From Euptelea pleiosperma (lineage: Eukaryota; Streptophyta; Magnoliopsida; Ranunculales; Eupteleaceae): a stretch of 64,000 bases of DNA. This document shows positions 22,463 to 33,935 of the stretch, piece by piece. The first letter of the stretch is position 1, and each line of letters begins with the position of its first letter. A program made the position numbers and the translations under genes. The notes beneath the pieces were generated by a model. The model worked only from the letters and a program-made list of their open reading frames with translations. It did not search any database and was not told where the DNA came from. The stretch spans positions 27,517,751-27,581,750 of the forward strand of contig CM068543.1 in assembly GCA_035048495.1 (NCBI GenBank), read 5' to 3'.

Positions 22463-25400
22463 TGAAAGTTGAGTTTTTTCCGCGTCGTTGGTTGCGGTAA
22501 CCCTAATCTCAACACATTTGTAAATTTAATCCGATTATCCTGCAAAATTTAGAACTTCTTGCACAGTGGAAAGTGTCGGATGTCGATCCGCACTCGGGGT
22601 TAGTTTGCACGACTCAAGAACATGAAATGACGGATTTTTGTTAGAAAATGCTACTCAAGAACATGGAGGGGTGAGAATGGTGGTTATATTATGGACTTAA
22701 AAACATTATTTCGATAGAGATTTCATTACCAACTAATTAAAAACAAGAAAGATGCGAAACAAATCAAACTCTAAATATCACATAAAACTCTTCATTAATG
22801 CATAAACAACCATTCATTACATTGACTCGACATTGAATTAACATCAAACTAAAAAGCAAATAAAAAAAAAACCTTATAAAGATTTAAAGAGAGAAAATAC
22901 TAAAAGATGAGAGATGAAAGTAGGATTTTTCCGTGTCGTTGAATCGGAAACCCTAATCTCAACACATTTTTAGAATCGCTTCTTTGTTCACTCAAATCCT
23001 GTAAAAATCACAGGGTTGTACAGTGGCTCGTGTCGGATGTCGATCCGCACTCGGGGTTAGTTCGTGCAACCAAGAACATAAAATGACGAATTTTTATCAG
23101 AACTATAGAGAGGTGAGAGTGGTGGAGAGTTAGGGATTGAAAACATTCTTTTGAGTTGATTGCTGCAAACCATGAACTACAATATTAATGAAAAAAAATG
23201 CGAAATATCCAAATAACTCCGAAGAACTTTCATAACATCAAAATTCATTACAATGCTTAGATAAATCTTAAACTATGATAAAACAATTAATCAACTGGAA
23301 AGCAATAAAAAAAATACTAAAATAGATGAGAGAGAAAAAGGAAGAGAATGAGATTTCTAGAGAGAGAAAGAGACGAATGAGAGAGAATGCTAGAGAGAAC
23401 TAGAGAGAGAAACTAAGGGAGGAGAGAGAAAGTGAGAAATATGGAACCCTAAAGAGAGAAAAGAGAGATAGATCTAGAGAGACTTACCTTGATCGGCCAA
23501 TGATTTGACGAGTTCAGCCGGAGATTTGGGGAGTCCGAGAAGTGGCTTGGCCAGGTGAGAAGCATGCATGGAACCCGAACCATGGAGAAGTGATGCTGCT
23601 AGGATGAAGACGTGCTCTCCTGTGCACCTGCCCAAGACAGGCGGCTGTTGAGGTTGATGAAGACTGGGAGATCGCAAAAGAGGAGACACTGCGTGGTGTA
23701 GCAGGCATGGGGGTTTGAAGACACCCAAAGGAGGGACAACATGTGCAGTCCGGCGTTGGGTTTCAAGGTGGTGCATGCAGCAAGGGAGGGCGGCAAGGAA
23801 CAATGGTGCACAAGGAGGTGCTGGCGGTGCAGGGTGGAGGAGAAGGAAACCACCGTTTCTTCTCTCTTTTTTTTTTTTTTTTTCCTTGCTGTCTTGCAAT
23901 TGAGGACTGCTTGAGGCATTGCTGGACGTGGTTGCAGGCGGACCTGCAATTGATGGTGGATCTTTGGAGGCGGTAGATAGGAGGGCGGCAGCACGGAGAG
24001 AGGGTTGAGGCGTTGCTGGACGTGGTTGCAGGCGGACCTGTAACTGATGGTGGATCTTTAGAGGCGGTAGATCGGAGGGCGGCAGCAAGGAGAGAAGGTT
24101 GAGGACGTTGCTGGACGTTGGGAGGGAGACGAGGCACAGGGGCGGAATCCCACAGGCTGAGACACAGGCAAAGGCGGTGTTGCTACAGATGTTAGAGGAG
24201 GTAGGAATGGTTCGCCGGCTGGAGTTGCAGGTTTGCAACTCTGGCAAAAGCAAAAGAAGAAGAAGAAGAAGAAAGAGGAGAAGAAGAAGAAAGAAGAAGG
24301 AAGAAGAGAAGGAGGGTTCGTGGCGTGGTGAGCAGAGGAAATAGAAGAGGAGAAGGGCGGAAGAGAAGAAGAAGGCGTGGAAGATGAACCTGCCGGAGTT
24401 GCAGGTTCTCGTCGGAAAAAGAGACGATGAAGAAGAAGAAAGGAAGAAGAAGAAAGAAAGGAAAAGAAGGAGAGAGAAGAGAGGAAAAGGTCGGGAATGG
24501 TTATCGGGGAGGAGAGAAAGAGATGGGAGGGGGATTAGGGTTCGAACGAACCCTTCTCCTTCCTCTTATAAAGCTCCCTATTTCCTTTAATGGAAATAGG
24601 GTATTTTTTAAATTAAAAAAATATCTTTTTTTTCTTTAAGTAAAAGTCTACTTTTCTATGGGGAATGTCCCCATTTAGTGGACCCCCCATTTTTTAAAAT
24701 TAAAATTATTTTGAAATTCACGGGGTCCACTAACTGGTCGGACAGCGGATCGATGATGATGGGCACGGCTATTGGCCCACATGGATTGATGATGTCCATC
24801 GTCTCATAAGATGATGTGACAGACAGTCTGATGGCGATCGGATGGATGGTGACTTGATTGGGACCCAGATTGGTAGATCGACAGATCTAGAGAGATCCAA
24901 CGGTCTGATTGAAGATCCAACGGTCAGAAAGCTAAGGGAGATGAGATAGAGCCGATGGGCAGGAGTTCTAGGGTTAGGTCAGTAGATTCGAGGATCGAGA
25001 GATGAAGAGAGAAAGAGAATAAGGAGAGATGAGAGAGAAAGTATCAAAAAATAGAGAAAAGTATTGGCAGAGGGTCTGGAACCCTGGTCTTCACTGTGAC
25101 CATCCTCACGCTTCTCCAGTAGAGTAGACTATCATTCCTTGCTGACTCATGTGGCTTTAAATGCTTTGGTCCATCTTTTGGTCATTGGCTCTCCTACTCT
25201 CTTCGTTCTTTGTGCCGGCCTTTTGGTCCTCTTATTCAGCCCATATTTGGCCCATATCTTCTAGTCATAGCATGTGGGCTCTTTAAGCTTTGATAATGGG
25301 CTTTCCTGATCGATGTGGGCTCGCAAGTCTCGAGAATTGTCCCATCGGGGTTTCCAGCGACAGAAGAAGCGCGTAATGAGACTCTATCAGAATGACTTCA

Positions 25401-27870
25401 TGTCTAGACTTCCGAAAATGTGTTTAATGCATGCAAATATGCCATTTCGTCCAGAAAAGTGTGTTCTACGCAACAAAAGAGACTCTTACGTAGAAAAGTA
25501 GATAAATAGAGCATTTTAACGTAGGAGAATGCAATACCGCTAAAAGATAATTGCTTAAAATAAGCGCTTTTGAGCGAATATCAAGAGAGAAACTAGTGAG
25601 AGAAAGGTGAGAATGCCTAAGTTTAGAGAAAAATAGGTTTTAGAAAGAGAGAGTGAGATGGAGAGAAGGAGGATGAGAGAGAATCTCACCTTTTACTTAC
25701 CGGAGAGTGCAGTTGTTCCACCATTGATGTGGTCATGAGATCGACCAAGGACGATGATCCCCAACCCAATAGAGGGTGGGCTGCACGGACTAGAGGTGTG
25801 CAGGTTCAACTAGCCATGAGACTTGGAGAGCATGAGCACCGGCCAGCATGGGATTGTTTCAACGGAGGAGGTGAAGAAACAGCGTAACAGGTGGTGTTGG
25901 TTCTCATGGAGGACGTTGCGGGTGGTTGAGGCACTGGTTTCTTTCAAGAAGCCAACGACTTCTTCTTCTTCTCCCCTCTTTTCTCCCTTTTCTTTTTTTT
26001 GTTTGGAGAGATGAAATGGACGGGTTTGGAGTGAAAGAAGAAGACTGCAATGGAGGGAGAAGGGGAGGTGAAGACGTTTGTGGTTCTCCTGTAGGTTGAA
26101 GGTGTGCTACCGATCAAATGGGAAAGGAGGTGATGTGCAGTCCGCCCTTCACAAGGAGGAGACTCGCCCCCGTCAAGAAAGAAAACCGTTCTCTTTTTGG
26201 AAGAGAAAAGATGGATGGTAGCTGCTGACGGTTGGGTGTAAGGCTTCTTGAGAGGAGAACGTGGAAGGGATGTGGACCAAAGGTTCAAGTAGAATCAGCA
26301 GCAAGGGAGATGAGATCGTTGGCTGAGGAGGATCATGCGGTCACCATGGAAAATGTGAAGAGAGGCGTCCAAATCAGAAAATGTAAAAGGAAGAGTGGGG
26401 TGGTAATGAGATCGTGGAGAGGAGCTATTGCATATAGCACTATAGTAGCAGCAAAGGAGGGGGGCGGTAAGGTGAGAACAGTGGCGCACCAGTCCGGTGG
26501 AGGGCGGTGTGCAACGGTGGTGGTAGACGGTGTGGACGGCAACCGACGTTGCAATAACTTGGGAACCCGCCGTTGGGTTCTGTGGAGGTGCTGGCGATCC
26601 AGCAGGGGCAAAAGAGATGGAGAGAAGAGGGGTAAAACGAGGTGGCAGATGGCCGGAGTTCTGCAACTCCGGCGAACTAAGAAAAGAGAAGATGAAGAAG
26701 ATGAAAGAGAAGATGAAGGAAAGAAGAGAAAGATGGGGCCAAAGAAGAGGGGAAGGGTTTTGGGGAAGGAGAGGAAGAGATTGGAGGGGGATTAGGGTTC
26801 AAACGAACCCTTCTCCTTCCCCTTTTAAAGCTCCCTAGTTTCCATTAATGGAAATTAGATAATTTTATATATATATATATATATATTTTTTAAAGTAAAA
26901 CCTTACTTTTCTTTGGGGAATTTCCCCATTTAGTGGACCCCCCTTTTTTATTTAAAAATAATTAATTTAAAGCGTTTGAAAATCGCGAGGTCCACTAAAT
27001 GGTCAGGCCACGGGTCGATGATGATGGGCCCGGCTACTGGTCCACAAGGATTGATGATGTCCATCGTCTCACAAGATGATGTGACAAACAATTTGATGAC
27101 GATCGGATGGATGGTGACTTGATTGGGACCCAGATTGGTAGATTGACGGATCTAGAGAGATTCAACGGTCCGGTGGAAGATCCAACGGTCCGATTGAAGA
27201 TCCAAAAGTTAGAAAGCTAAGGGAGATGAGACAGAGCCAATGGGCAGGAGTTCTGGGGTTAGGTCAGTAGATTCGAGGACCGAAAGATGAAGAGAGAAAG
27301 AGAATAAGGAGAGATGAGAGAGAAAATATCAGAAAATGGAAATAAAAGTATTGGTAGAGGGTCTGGAACCCTGGTCTTCACTGTGACTATCCTCACGCTT
27401 CTCCAGTAGAGTAGACTATCATTCATTGCTGACTCAAGTGGCTTTAAACGCTTTGGTCCGTCTCTTGGTCATTGGCTCTCCTACTCTCTTCGTTCTTTGG
27501 GCCAGCTTTTTGGTCTCTTATTCAGCCCATATTTGGCCCATATCTTCTAGTCATAGCATGTGGGCTCTTTAAGCTTTGATAATGGACTTTCCTGATCGAT
27601 GTGGGCTCGCAAGTCTCGAGAATTGTCCTATCGGGGTTTCCTACGATAGAAGAAGCGCGTAATGAGACTTTATCAGAACAATTCAATGTCTAGACTTTCA
27701 AAAATGTGTTTAATGCATGCAAATATACCATTTCGTCCAGAAAAGTATGTTCTACGCAACAAAAGAGACTCTTACGTAGAAAAGTAGATAAATAGAGCAT
27801 TTTAACGTAGGAGAGCGTGAAAACGCTTAGAAGATAACAGTGGAAAATACGCACTTTTAAGCGAATATCA
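22463..27870 (-). mobile_element. Solo LTR A (gypsy), interrupted by LTR B
   Basis: It starts TGAAAGTTGAGTTTTTTCC and ends GCGAATATCA, the same ends as LTRs B, C and D. The flanking pentamers are ACATC (22458-22462) and GCATC (27871-27875), differing at one position. Without LTR B it is about 2.73 kb. It lies inside the plant-transposon-type ORF, whose frame continues on both sides. It contains GA-rich runs and a TA dinucleotide run at about 26864-26888. ORFs inside it are not conserved in LTRs C and D. Confidence 0.85.
22915..25583 (-). mobile_element. Solo LTR B (gypsy), nested in LTR A
   Basis: It starts TGAAAGTAGGATTTTTCC and ends GAGCGAATATCA, 2,669 bp. A perfect 5-bp duplication AGAGA flanks it (22910-22914 and 25584-25588). 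The distal 1.1 kb (about 24500-25583) is very similar to the same part of LTR A (about 26790-27870), so the two are close relatives. It contains AAG-rich tracts near 24255-24480. The longest ORF in it (259 codons on the - strand) is rich in Pro, Ser and Leu and is not kept open in the sister LTRs. Confidence 0.88.
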
Positions 27871-29182
27871 GCATCTCTAGAGGCTGGACAAAGGATGGAT
27901 GTGGCTCTGGAGGATGCATCTCAATATCTGTCTACTGACCACCTGGCTCGGTATCATCTCTCAAGTCCTCATCGAAAATATCGTCAAAGTTTGGAGGTAC
28001 ATCAGTCACTCTCCGAACCTGAGACATGCTCTTCCTGATAGTCGAAGGTCCAATAGGCCCCATGGGAGAGCACAACTCCTCCGTAGCTCGAATCGGCACA
28101 TCCAGATGAAGTAGGATAGAGCTCACCAGTAGAGGAAAAGGAAGACATGAATGGTTAGCCAACTGGTTAAGCGCTCTAACCATGGCTCTAAATATGAACC
28201 TCGGAAGGTCAATGACACCTATGCTGAAGACGATCAATGTTCACCTATGCCCCATGGCCAGGTAGATCAATGTTGTACCTACAGATGAGGTGAAACAAAC
28301 GATACTCAGGGAGATCGAAGAGATGTAAGAGGAATGAAGGTACTCCAATCAAATATCTGCCTTGTGAGAGTCTCGGTAAATGTGACTCTAGCAGTGGTCA
28401 TCTCACGAGTCCTAGGAATGAACTCATATGAGGTAGAAAGACGAGGTATGTCCAACAAGGTAAAAATTAGATCAGGTGTAATAGTCAGGTAAGCCCTAGA
28501 GACATAAGTCTGAAATGATAGCTTATTCAGGTCATCACACTGAATGGAGTGCATGTTGGCATAAAAGAGTTTAACCAAGATAAGGTAAAATAAAATGGTC
28601 AACCGAGTGATAGGAATCCACTCGCGAGATACGAACAATGAATGAACCATAGTACCCAAAATAGTGTTGAATTCAACTACTCGCTCTATAGTGAATTTGC
28701 GATCAGAGAAATGCTCAAAACGATCTGTAGCGGAATCGGAAATGAACGGGGAAATGGGAGCACTCACTGAAGGAATATCAGTATGACAGGCATGACCCCA
28801 AGCTCTCCTAAGTCCTCTGGATGATTCACCCCGCTCTGAGTGCCGCGACCTACTGAGTCGACCACCTCGTTTGACGCGAGATTGAGTTCGTTGAACTAGG
28901 GGTTCTTCATCGGCACTATCCTCTTCTAAGACCACAATAGCTCTTTTACAATGATGATTAGTTGCCATAAGCACCAAAAATGGAAGAAAATACCAAAATA
29001 ATTCCATTTTTGCTTACAAACTCTCAAAAATCCCAACAAAGAGGGTGTAGTGAAAAACTAGAAAATCGAGAGAATCGCTCCACAAAACCTTATGAGAACA
29101 GTAGATCGGGCACCTACGATCAATTGGAAAAAATCTGGGAGGCGATTTGATCAATTGGGGTTGAAAATGACCCATTTTGGGT

Positions 29183-29281
29183 TTTATAAAATCGAACGTC
29201 ACACCGTCCAATTGATTGGACTAAGTGGCTAATCGATTGGAGCTTGGCCAATCGATTGGGTTGTACTCTCCAATCGATTGG
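29183..29281 (-). promoter_or_regulatory. Palindrome array and TATA-like box upstream of the internal ORF
   Basis: Four copies of CCAATCGATTGG or one- to two-base variants start at 29208, 29229, 29248 and 29270 (spacing 21, 19 and 22 bp). Next to them, downstream on the - strand, is TTTATAAAA (29183-29191). The ATG of the internal ORF follows about 175 bp later. The same motif and order occur in the LTR at 20269-21675. An internal promoter is an inference. Confidence 0.6.
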
Positions 29282-29289
29282 ACTAGTCC

Positions 29290-30430
29290 GAGAAGAAAAT
29301 TTTTTTTAAAAAAAATTAAAAATTTTAAAAACCAATAGACTCATTTTCCAAGACCCCCAAATAAATCTTTTCAAGCCAAAATCATTTTTAAAAACTTTTC
29401 AAGAAAAGATAATACGCCAGAAAAATATTATAATTCACTTCATGAAGATAATCTTGATAAGCACTAAACACTGATTCTTATTGAAGAGAATTAACTAACA
29501 CATAGTTCAATCTTTTGCTTCTTCAGAAATATTAATTATTTTAGACATTAGCGCAAGTCACAAATCACTAGTAATCATAGATTCAAATATCAACAGTAAT
29601 ATCATCAAGTGTAAGTGATCTAGTCCATCTGTGGTACCGAGATTTTAGCAATAATTTCTCATAAATATCGGAATCTGGAGGTATCTTGTATCCGATCATA
29701 AAATCCTCATTAGAGTTATTAAGGGATCTCAAGTACGCTCATGTATATGGGTATTTGTTGATGGATAAGAATATTTTTAGCAAATTGACTATCTTTTACA
29801 CCATTTTTATTCACTTTAAATATAAGTAGCTTTCACTCTCCATGTAAGTAATCCTTTTCTGCAGCAATGAGAATCAGATTTCAATTTCAAACAGGGCCAT
29901 ACAGATGACATTCACTTTAATTTTTGTGGAGGTAGCTGTTTCCTTAGAATAATAACTCTCATTAGGAAGCCAACAGTCGACTATAGTGCAGTTTCAAAAT
30001 CAATTAAAGGTAGGAACACTACTAATTTGAAGTTATAATCAGTAGAGGTTTATTCATAATTCCAATAATATAAGATTTCTCACTTCTATCAAATCCATTT
30101 CCATAGAAATAATCAGTGTGTGTGTGGATATGAGATATACTGTTTCAATAATCTTCTAATGCACACTAGTATAAATTGACCAATCATAATAATTCAAAGA
30201 TATAATATACAGATTAGCAAAATTTTACTAACAGTTAAGTTCTTTTTCTTCGAATGTTCTCAGAAATTACTGCTTATCAAAATTGTATAATCAACTAATA
30301 ATTTTAATATTCTTCTAAACAATTGATCTTTTGATTTTCTAAAATATTTTTAATTTTTATTCTTCAAAAAGAAGCAAAATCAAAAAAAAAAAAAAATATC
30401 CCTCAAAAAATAAGAATGGAGAACAAGAGG
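29290..30430. other. AT-rich stretch where pol would be expected
   Basis: Between the gag remnant and the internal ORF of the SIRE-like element I find no protease, integrase, reverse transcriptase or RNase H motif in any frame. The sequence is very AT-rich and has no coding look. It may be an inserted filler or a decayed non-coding leader. Confidence 0.5.
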
Positions 30431-30439
30431 GGATAGAGA

Positions 30440-31440
30440 GCACATTGCTCAAAAATAGGACATTGTCGAACATTTCTCCTTCAGAGAATCTTTCCTAACC
30501 CACATAGATGTGATTTTGGTAGATAGATCAATTCTCTTAGGATCTTTCCTCTTTTTAGTTACATAACTCTGAGGTTGTTTGAATTTCTCAAGGGACTCAA
30601 TCTCCTTGATTTATTTTCTAGACCTTTTCAGTAGATCTTTCATCTTCCTAGATAGCATATCAAAATAATTTATCTCATAATATGTCTTTATAAGAAATCT
30701 CTGGCTTTTCACATTCTGAGTGATATTCACCATTTTTTTAGAGGATTTTGATGTTCTCTTCTCAACTTGTGACAGTCTCTAATCATATAACCCATATTTT
30801 CGCAGTACTTGCATTGATGACTGCTTTTGACAATTTTGATTGGGTCATTGATCTGAGTGAGAATAGCTTGGGCTTTAACAAAAATCATCTTATAGGAAGA
30901 CCATTTTTCTTGATTGTTTTTGTAACCCAAACCCTGTTTGTCTCCATAGACTTTTTCCACACGAAGAATCTCATCAAGCTTTGCAGAGCTGAATGAGAAT
31001 CCTGACACATCCCTCTTTAATTTAAGAAGCTCATTCTCTAGGGATTCTTTACGTGTCATGCAAGTTTGGAATTCACATTCTAGTGACTTGTTCATTTTCA
31101 GCAGAGACTCATTCTCTTGCTCTAAATCAGTAATCAACACTTTTTATTTTTCAGTGTCAATTACTAAGGCTGCGGTTTCAGAGTCAAGACATTTAACTCT
31201 GTCAGATAAAACTTTATTAGCCTTGATGAATTTTATCGATTCCTCATACAGTTCTTTCACACCAATTGCCGAGTCATCCGAGTCTCCATTGTAAGAGTCT
31301 TCCGAACTCTCATCATCATTTTTCTTGGACTCTCCATGAGATCCATAGGGACTATTAAAGCGAGCAACAAAAGTTGTATACTTATCAGTCTTTTCATTGC
31401 TATCTGAATTATCAGAATGATCTTCTGATTCTTCATTCCA
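30440..31440 (-). pseudogene. SIRE-like copia gag, C-terminal remnant
   Basis: On the - strand the fragment shows the features of the C-terminal half of SIRE-type gag. There is an acidic Ser/Asp-rich segment with YTTFVARF near 31370, a coiled-coil-like region (TDLEQENESLLKMNKSLECE), the stretch SSAKLDEILRVEK, then a zinc-knuckle remnant CKYCENMGYMIRDC near 30790 in which the His is replaced by Tyr. The best open piece is 30727-31140. A stop codon at about 31141 and frameshifts further up make it non-functional. The upstream (right) side is cut off at about 31441 by MITE-rich DNA, so the N-terminus and 5' LTR are missing. Confidence 0.8.
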
Positions 31441-31706
31441 TTAGCGTGATCATTGAGCATTATTTGGGTATAAAGATCAAAAGGTTTGAAATCATTAATT
31501 AGGCTGATTTTTGTATGTAGGTCCACTTAAGGGATGTGCCATCCAAACATCCATAAGGTTAGTAGTCTTCAAAAATCTGCCACGCGACTTGAACTGTGGT
31601 CCGTCATCAACGTTATCACAAAGAAAGTTGATGACAGACCACATTATGAGCTACATGACACACTCTTAGAGATCACTGACCGTATTGATGTTTGGCCATC
31701 TTTAGG

Positions 31707-31888
31707 GAGAAAATTTTTGAAGCGGCAGAAATTTAGAAGCAGCAATCATGCCCCAATGATGTTGCGCCAGGTGCACCTAAGTTTAGGGACAATGATATTG
31801 TGCCAAGTTAACCCTAGTGTATACCTGGCGCAATATCATTGGCCACATGGTCACTGCTTCTAAATTTCCGCCGCTTAAAATTTTTTTT
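31707..31888. mobile_element. Mutator-like MITE, family II, copy 2
   Basis: The left end is GAGAAAATTTTTGAAGCGGC and the right arm GCCGCTTAAAATTTTTTTT. Inner arms carry TTGCGCCAGGT and ACCTGGCGCAA. The flanking decamers CATCTTTAGG (31697-31706) and CATATTTAGG (31889-31898) match at 9 of 10 positions. The target is the arm of a family I element. Confidence 0.82.
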
Positions 31889-31899
31889 CATATTTAGGT

Positions 31900-32232
31900 G
31901 AGTAAAACTTTGACGACGGGATGCAATATGAACCACGTGGCACACTCTTAGAAGACTGACCATATGGATTTTTTACCAACCCCTAGGTGGACCTAAAACC
32001 AAAAATCAGAATTCATTAGTGATTTCAAGACTTTGGATCTTTGTACCTCAAATAAAGGTCAATAATGCTCAAATTCCCATGGTTAATATCAACTCATGAA
32101 AATAATTCTAATCCAACGTCTAGAAATCACTAATCGGGCTGATTTTTGGTTTGTCAATCCACCTAGGGATTGCTAAACATCCATACAGTTAGAGTCCTCT
32201 AAGAGTGTGCCGCGTGACTCATTGTTTTACTC
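31900..32232. mobile_element. Mutator-like MITE, family I, nested copy
   Basis: The left end is GAGTAAAACTTTGACGACG and the right end is TTGTTTTACTC. The 9-mers TATTTAGGT (31891-31899) and TCTTTAGGT (32233-32241) match at 8 of 9 positions. It sits one base from the family II element, in the same target sequence inside an older family I arm. Confidence 0.82.
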
Positions 32233-33365
32233 TCTTTAGGTGGACTTACATATACCAAAAATCAGCCTAAACTTTAAACCCTGAATGCGAATGCGTAGAA
32301 GTCACTAATTAGGCTGATATTTGGTAAGTAGGTCCACATAGGGATCAATAATGCTCAAATTTCACGCGTAGAAGTAATGCTCAAATTTCATGCGTAGAAA
32401 TCAATAATGCTCAAATTTCACGGTTAAAAGTCAATCCATGAAAACGACTCTAATCAACTCTTAGGAATCACTAATCAAGCTAATTTGTAGTCTCTATGTC
32501 CACCTAAGGTTGGGCCAACCCAACTATACGGTCAGCAATCTCTAAGATTATGCCACGTGGCTCATACTGTGGTCCATCCGTGGGCAAAGTTCAACTCCAC
32601 TGACCGTATGGATGTTTAGGCCATCCCTAGGTGGACCTACAGACCAAAAGTAAGCCTGATTGTCATTTTCAAACCATTGGATTTGAGATCACTAACGTAT
32701 GGATGTTTGGCCCAACTCTATGTGGACCTATACAAAAAATTAGCGTGCTCATTGAGCATTATTTGGGTATAAAGATCCAAAGGTTTGAAATCACTAATCC
32801 GGCTGATTTTGGTATGTAGGTCCACTTCAGAGATGTGCCATCCAAACATCCAGTCAATTTCGTCTTCAAAAATCTGCCACGCATACTGTGGTCCGTCATC
32901 AACCGTTGTCGTCGGTCAGCAAAGTTCTACAAACCAATGTGGGGGATGACAGGATACAATAAATGAGCCACGTGCCACACTCTTAGAAGACTCTGACCGT
33001 ATGAATTTTTGGCCAATCCTAGGTGAACCTACAAACCAAAAATAAGCTTGATTAGTGACTTCAATCCTTTGGATCTTTGTACCTCAAATAATGGTCAATA
33101 ATGCTCAAATTGCCACGGTTAAAATCAACCCATGAAAATAATTCTAATCCAACGCCTACAAATCACTAATCGGGCTGAATTTGGTTTGTCCGTCTACCCA
33201 GGGATTGGCCAAACATCCATACGGTCAGAGTCTTCTAAGAATGTGCCACGTGGCTCATATTGTATCCTGTCATCGGCCTCGATGGCAGGCCCTATCATCA
33301 AAGTTTTACTCCCTTTAGGTGGACTTACATACCAAAAATCATCCTAAACTTTGAAACTGAACACA

Positions 33366-33723
33366 GAGTAAAACTTACCTGACCATCGCTGGTCAATATA
33401 AGCCACGTGTAAATTTATTAGAGGACACTGACCGTTTAGATGTTTGGAAAATCCCTAGGTAGACCTATAAACCAAAAATCAGCCTGATTAGTAATTTTAA
33501 ACCTTTGGATCTTTGTATCCAAATAATACTCAAATTCCTACGGTTAAAATCAACCCATGAAAATGACTTCAATTAACACTTAGAAATCACTGATCAGGAT
33601 GATTTTAGGATCCACCGAGGGATTTGCCAAACATCTATTCGGTCAGTGTCCTCTAAGAAATTGCTACGTGGCTTATATTGGGGGGGGGGGGGTTAGGCTA
33701 GGCTGGTCAGGTAAGATTTACTC
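33366..33723. mobile_element. Mutator-like MITE, family I, with paralogous empty site
   Basis: It runs from GAGTAAAACTTACCTGACCA to TGGTCAGGTAAGATTTACTC. The flanking 9-mers CTGAACACA (33357-33365) and CTGAACGCG (33724-33732) match at 7 of 9. The equivalent place in the other tandem unit has a single CTGAATGCG (32281-32289) and no element. A run of 13 G residues lies at 33679-33691. Confidence 0.85.
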
Positions 33724-33935
33724 CTGAACGCGTAGAAATCACTAATTAGGCAGATTTTTGGTAAGTAGCTCCACGTAGGGATGGGCTAAACATTAATACG
33801 GTCAGTGTGCCACGTAGCTTATATTGTGGTCCGTCATCAGCGTTGATACCAGATGATGCCGTCAGCAAAGTTCTACTGTACCCTTAGTGGTTTCTCGAAT
33901 GTGCCAAATGGCCCACACAGACGTCATTATCAAAG

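Larger units (their letters stand above)
22238..29007 (-). pseudogene. Plant-transposon-type ORF (PF20167-like), split by LTR A/B
   Basis: On the - strand the ORF starts with ATG at 29007 (a second ATG is near 28968). It has an acidic and then Arg/Ser-rich N-terminus (EEDSADEEPLVQRTQ, then RLSRSRHSERGESSRG). A domain with VKLFYANMHSI, TPDLIFTLLDIPR and (after 28237) GVIDLPRFIFRAMVRALNQL follows. This resembles the 'putative plant transposon protein' domain (PF20167) found in plant retroelement ORFs. A frameshift lies near 28230 and a TAG near 27930. The gene is interrupted at 27871 by LTR A and resumes at 22462 in the same frame with a Glu/Arg-rich, Met-rich coiled-coil-like tail ending at 22238. 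It sits just upstream of the polypurine tract, where SIRE elements carry an extra (env-like) ORF. The function is unknown. Confidence 0.65.
31441..33935. repeat. Tandem duplication of a MITE-rich segment, about 1.1-1.3 kb units
   Basis: Unit 1 begins about 31441 and unit 2 about 32741; both open with TTAGCGTG, then TCATTGAGCATTATTTGGG, and proceed in parallel through GTGCCATCCAAACATCC, AAAATCTGCCACGC, TTTAGGTGGACTTACAT and CACTAATTAGGC. Differences are explained by later insertions: a family II element (31707) only in unit 1 and a family I element (33366) only in unit 2. Unit 2 ends near 33935. The units themselves are built from family I hairpin sequence. ORFs inside are by-products. Confidence 0.75.

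Noticed and set aside
23474..24253. A 259-codon ORF on the - strand
   Set aside because: It lies inside gypsy LTR B, is rich in Pro, Ser and Leu from skewed composition, and is not kept open in LTRs A, C and D.
33679..33691. Run of 13 G as a possible G-quadruplex regulator
   Set aside because: It lies in one MITE arm only and is absent from sister copies, so it is more likely slippage or a sequencing artefact.
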